Assembly (NCBI GenBank): GCA_023247895.1
Contig: JAHFFP010000002.1
Location: forward strand, 1-39,594
DNA length: 39,594 nucleotides
Direction of reading: 5' to 3'
Source: Candidatus Omnitrophota bacterium
Lineage (GTDB): Bacteria > Omnitrophota > Gorgyraeia > Gygaellales > UBA12090
Numbering within the stretch: position 1 is the first letter of the stretch; every line of letters starts with the position of its first letter. The position numbers and the translations under genes were made by a program. The notes under the pieces are model-generated. The model made no database searches and was not told where the DNA came from. It saw nothing but the letters and a program-made list of their open reading frames with translations. Below are positions 36,780-39,594 of this stretch, in pieces.

Positions 36780-36874
36780 CGGAGCATAACTAAGCGCGTA
36801 AGTGCCTGCCTGTCGGCAGACAGGTAAAGTTTTTAAGTGTCTCCTTACACACTTATACACTTAGTTGTACTCCG
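36780..36874. repeat. 25-bp imperfect inverted repeat spanning the argJ stop codon with a GC-rich palindrome copy inside
   Basis: cggagcataactaagcgcgtaagtg (36780-36804) vs cacttatacacttagttgtactccg (36850-36874), 20/25 complementary; inner copy cctgcctgtcggcagacagg (36805-36824). Confidence 0.75.
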
Positions 36875-37997
36875 CATTAATTCTGACGTATTCCGGTGTC
36901 AAATCTGACGTATAGACAGTAGCCTTACCGACACCGCATCCTAGATCCGCCTTCACCACTATGTTTTTTTTCTTAAAGGAACTATACTGTAGCTTAATGC
37001 GTTCTTTTGCCTTAACGCCTGAGGCGCCGATTGCAGCAATGATTCTACCCCAATTCTGCCCTTGGCCATACACCGCAGTTTTAAAAAGGTTGGAATTTGC
37101 TATTGCCAACGCTGCCTTCTTTGCTTCGGCATTATTACCAGCACCCGAAACCTCAATAGTAATAAATTTAGTTGCTCCTTCTGCATCCTGCACAATCATC
37201 TTAGCCAAGCTCAAACAAATTTCTTTTAAAGCAGTTTTAAATTTCAAGAACTGTGCGTCGGCTAGTCTTATAACGGTATTTTTTGCCATACCGTTAGCTA
37301 AAATAATTACGCTGTCATTGGTGCTCATACAACCATCGATAGTAATCATGTTAAAAGAAGTATCTACCGCATCCCGTAAGGCTTCTTTGAGGGCAGCGTA
37401 TTCTATAGCGGCATCGGTTGTGATAAAACATAACATAGTTGCCATATCAGGGGCAATCATCCCTGCGCCTTTTGCGACTGCACCAATAGTTACGCCGCTA
37501 TTACCTATCTTAATCTTCGCAACCGCCTCTTTAGGCTTTGTGTCAGTAGTCATAATTGCGCGCGCTACTTTCTGGCCACCATTCGTATTTAAAGACTTAA
37601 CTAAAAAGGGTACTGCGTGAGCAATCTTAGAAATATCCAATAACTTGCCGATAATGCCTGTCGATGAGACTAACACAGCGTTATTCTTAATTCCTAATAA
37701 TTCTGCGGCCACACGGGCTGTTTCCTTTGCCACTTTTAGCCCTGCCACACCTGTATAACAATTGGCATTGCCGCTATTTACCACTATCGCCTGCGACTGT
37801 TTTGCCTTTAAATGTTCCTTGCATATAATTACCGGTGCTGCAGCAAATCTGTTTTTAGTAAACATCCCACAGGAAACCGCAGGCACGTCTGTGTAAATAA
37901 GCGCGAGATCAAATTGGTTATTCTTTTTAAGCCCTGCCGCCATAGCCGCAGCCTCAAATCCTTTCGCCTGGCAAAGGGCATTCTTTATTCCTTTCAT
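36861..37997 (-). CDS. argJ: Glutamate N-acetyltransferase / amino-acid acetyltransferase
   Basis: LALIYTDVPAVSCGMFTKNRFAAAPVIICKEHL, IVVNSGNANCYTG, STGIIGKLLDI, GAVAKGAGMIAPDMATMLCFITTDA, DGCMSTNDSVIILANG. Confidence 0.96.
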   Translation of the reverse strand: MKGIKNALCQAKGFEAAAMAAGLKKNNQFDLALIYTDVPAVSCGMFTKNRFAAAPVIICKEHLKAKQSQAIVVNSGNANCYTGVAGLKVAKETARVAAELLGIKNNAVLVSSTGIIGKLLDISKIAHAVPFLVKSLNTNGGQKVARAIMTTDTKPKEAVAKIKIGNSGVTIGAVAKGAGMIAPDMATMLCFITTDAAIEYAALKEALRDAVDTSFNMITIDGCMSTNDSVIILANGMAKNTVIRLADAQFLKFKTALKEICLSLAKMIVQDAEGATKFITIEVSGAGNNAEAKKAALAIANSNLFKTAVYGQGQNWGRIIAAIGASGVKAKERIKLQYSSFKKKNIVVKADLGCGVGKATVYTSDLTPEYVRINAEYN

Positions 37998-39046
37998 AGC
38001 AGGCCTTCGGTTTCTTTAAAGCCATACATCAGATTCATATTCTGCACTGCCTGGCCTGAAGCGCCTTTGAGCAGATTGTCTATTGACGAGATAATGATAA
38101 TAAGCTTTTTATCCTCGCTTACCTTTACACCAATATCACAAAAGTTTGTATGCTGCACATTGCGTAACTGCGGAATCTCTCCTTCATTGCGTATCCGCAC
38201 AAAAGGCGCGTCTTTGTAGAATTTCTTATATATCTCTATTATCTGGTGAGAAGTTACTGCTTTTGGGTTCTTTTGTAATGGTATATATATCGTCTCAATA
38301 AGCCCCCTTTCAACAGGCAAGAGATGAGGCACAAAAGTAACATTGATTTTCTTCTTTGCAATCTTAGATAACTCCTGATTTATTTCCGGGGTATGCTGAT
38401 GGACATCCACCTTATAGGCTTTAAAATTATCTTTTATCTCCTGTATAAAAGAATCATCCGTTGATTTTCTCCCTGCGCCGCTATAGCCGCTTTTTGCATC
38501 AATAATAATCGTATCAAGATTACAAAAACGGGTGCGTACCAGCGGGGCTATTGAAAGAATTGCCGCGGTAGGATAACAACCGGGATTGGCAATAAAATCC
38601 GCCTTCTTAATTTTTGCCCTGTTAATTTCAGGCAAGCCATACACGGCACTTTTAATGTGTGCCCTATCGCTATGCGTAACCTTATACCATGCCTCATAGA
38701 TTTTATAATCTTCTATGCGATAATCAGCGCTCAAATCAATAACCTTTTTCCCTGCCTTAAGCAAGAAAGGCGCAACCTCCATTGACGTCGTATGCGGCAA
38801 AGCCAAGAATGCTACATCGCAGGACTTTACCGCTTTCGCAACATCAAAATTATCACAGCGCACATCAAGCCTATTTCTTACTTGAGGAAATATCTTTGAT
38901 ATAGGTGTCGGCGCATCAACCCTGGCGGTTAAATAGCTTATCTTTGCCTGAGAGTGCTTCAAAAAGATATTGATAAGTTCTTCGCCGGTATATCCTCGCG
39001 CGCCAACTATTCCTACTTTTACCATAATTTTATACTCTTGATTCAA
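37994..39046 (-). CDS. argC: N-acetyl-gamma-glutamyl-phosphate reductase
   Basis: VKVGIVGARGYTGEELINIFLKH, VAFLALPHTTSMEVAP, VIDLSADYRI, AVYGLPEINRAKIKKADFIANPGCYPTAAILSIAPL, KSGYSGAGR. True start may be MVKVGIV (39025). Confidence 0.96.
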   Translation of the reverse strand: MNQEYKIMVKVGIVGARGYTGEELINIFLKHSQAKISYLTARVDAPTPISKIFPQVRNRLDVRCDNFDVAKAVKSCDVAFLALPHTTSMEVAPFLLKAGKKVIDLSADYRIEDYKIYEAWYKVTHSDRAHIKSAVYGLPEINRAKIKKADFIANPGCYPTAAILSIAPLVRTRFCNLDTIIIDAKSGYSGAGRKSTDDSFIQEIKDNFKAYKVDVHQHTPEINQELSKIAKKKINVTFVPHLLPVERGLIETIYIPLQKNPKAVTSHQIIEIYKKFYKDAPFVRIRNEGEIPQLRNVQHTNFCDIGVKVSEDKKLIIIISSIDNLLKGASGQAVQNMNLMYGFKETEGLL

Positions 39047-39149
39047 CCCGAATTTTGGAATTATCTTGATTATCGTTAACGTTACTACTATATCATAATT
39101 TCTTATGAAAGCAATGATTTTTTCGTCGGAGAAAACGGAAATATAAATA

Positions 39150-39176
39150 AAAAGTCCCGCTTCATGCGGGACTTTT
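39150..39176 (-). terminator. Rho-independent terminator downstream of rpsI
   Basis: aaaagtcccgc-ttcat-gcgggactttt, followed on the minus strand by a T-rich tail. Confidence 0.82.
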
Positions 39177-39225
39177 GTGTCTAATCTATAATCAGAATTA
39201 TATATACTTTAAATATATTCTATTT

Positions 39226-39594
39226 TTACCTCTTTGTCCACTGGAAGCGTTTACGAGCCCCTTTCTGGCCGTATTTCTTACGTTCCTTCATCCTTGAATC
39301 ACGGGTGAGAAAATTCCCTTTTCTTAAGAGCTGTTTATAGGCGGGGTCTACCAATAAAAGAGCACGTGCAATTCCTAACCGTAACGCACCCGCCTGCCCA
39401 GAAAGCCCTCCTCCCCTGATATTAGCAAAACAATCAAACTTATTCACCGTATTAGTGGCATGAAAAGGCTGCCGTATAATAATCCTATCGGTTTCCCTTA
39501 TAAAATAGCTGTCCATGGGATGCTTGTTTATAAAAATCTCGCCCTTGCCCGGATGAAGCCTTACCCTTGCGGTCGCTTCTTTTCGTCTTCCTGT
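39226..39594 (-). CDS. rpsI: 30S ribosomal protein S9, 5' end cut by window edge
   Basis: TGRRKEATARVRLHPGKGEIFINKHPMDSYFIRE...GGGLSGQAGALRLGIARALL...LTRDSRMKERKKYGQKGARKRFQWTKR. Confidence 0.97.
   Translation of the reverse strand, partial: TGRRKEATARVRLHPGKGEIFINKHPMDSYFIRETDRIIIRQPFHATNTVNKFDCFANIRGGGLSGQAGALRLGIARALLLVDPAYKQLLRKGNFLTRDSRMKERKKYGQKGARKRFQWTKR

Noticed and set aside
27751-36874. Repeat cluster in the arg/lys region as a CRISPR array
   Set aside because: Units are 7 bp or isolated palindromes with no regular 30-40 bp spacers, and there are no cas genes.
36961-37620. 219-aa plus-strand ORF
   Set aside because: Fully antisense to argJ with no recognisable motifs; composition shadow of the real gene.

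Overview
The window is a dense, almost entirely minus-strand stretch of a bacterial chromosome. Gene content and style suggest a Candidatus Omnitrophota-like lineage, but that is inference. From left to right it contains: the 5' part of an mtaB-like methylthiotransferase gene; rsmE; a plus-strand membrane spermidine-synthase-like gene; an AmmeMemoRadiSam module (fused Memo-AMMECR1 protein plus cognate radical SAM enzyme); tRNA-Ala(CGC); a type IV pilus / type II secretion-like cluster (5 prepilins, PilC, PilB, secretin, PilP, PilO, fused PilM-PilN, a small HTH protein missing from the ORF track, a PilX-like protein, a winged-helix protein and a large TPR protein); uvrA; a small internally duplicated basic protein; an aspartate dehydrogenase-like protein; a FolK-PanC fusion; a DapL-route lysine cluster (dapL, dapB, dapA, dapF, lysA); a full argCJBDFGH set; and rpsI (partial). 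The most unusual signals are not ordinary genes: (i) about ten loci of degenerate tandem repeats, all with a 7-bp period but different unit sequences, two of which encode the hydrophobic cores of signal peptides and others of which lie in frame inside dapF and lysA; (ii) a family of about 20-21 bp CCTGCCTGyCGGCAGGCAGG palindromes, two in frame inside enzymes and several next to the heptad repeats; (iii) a ~165 bp nested fold-back element in the pilus locus; (iv) several long perfect hairpins; (v) a 35-aa tandemly duplicated small protein; and (vi) the fused, apparently exported AmmeMemoRadiSam system.
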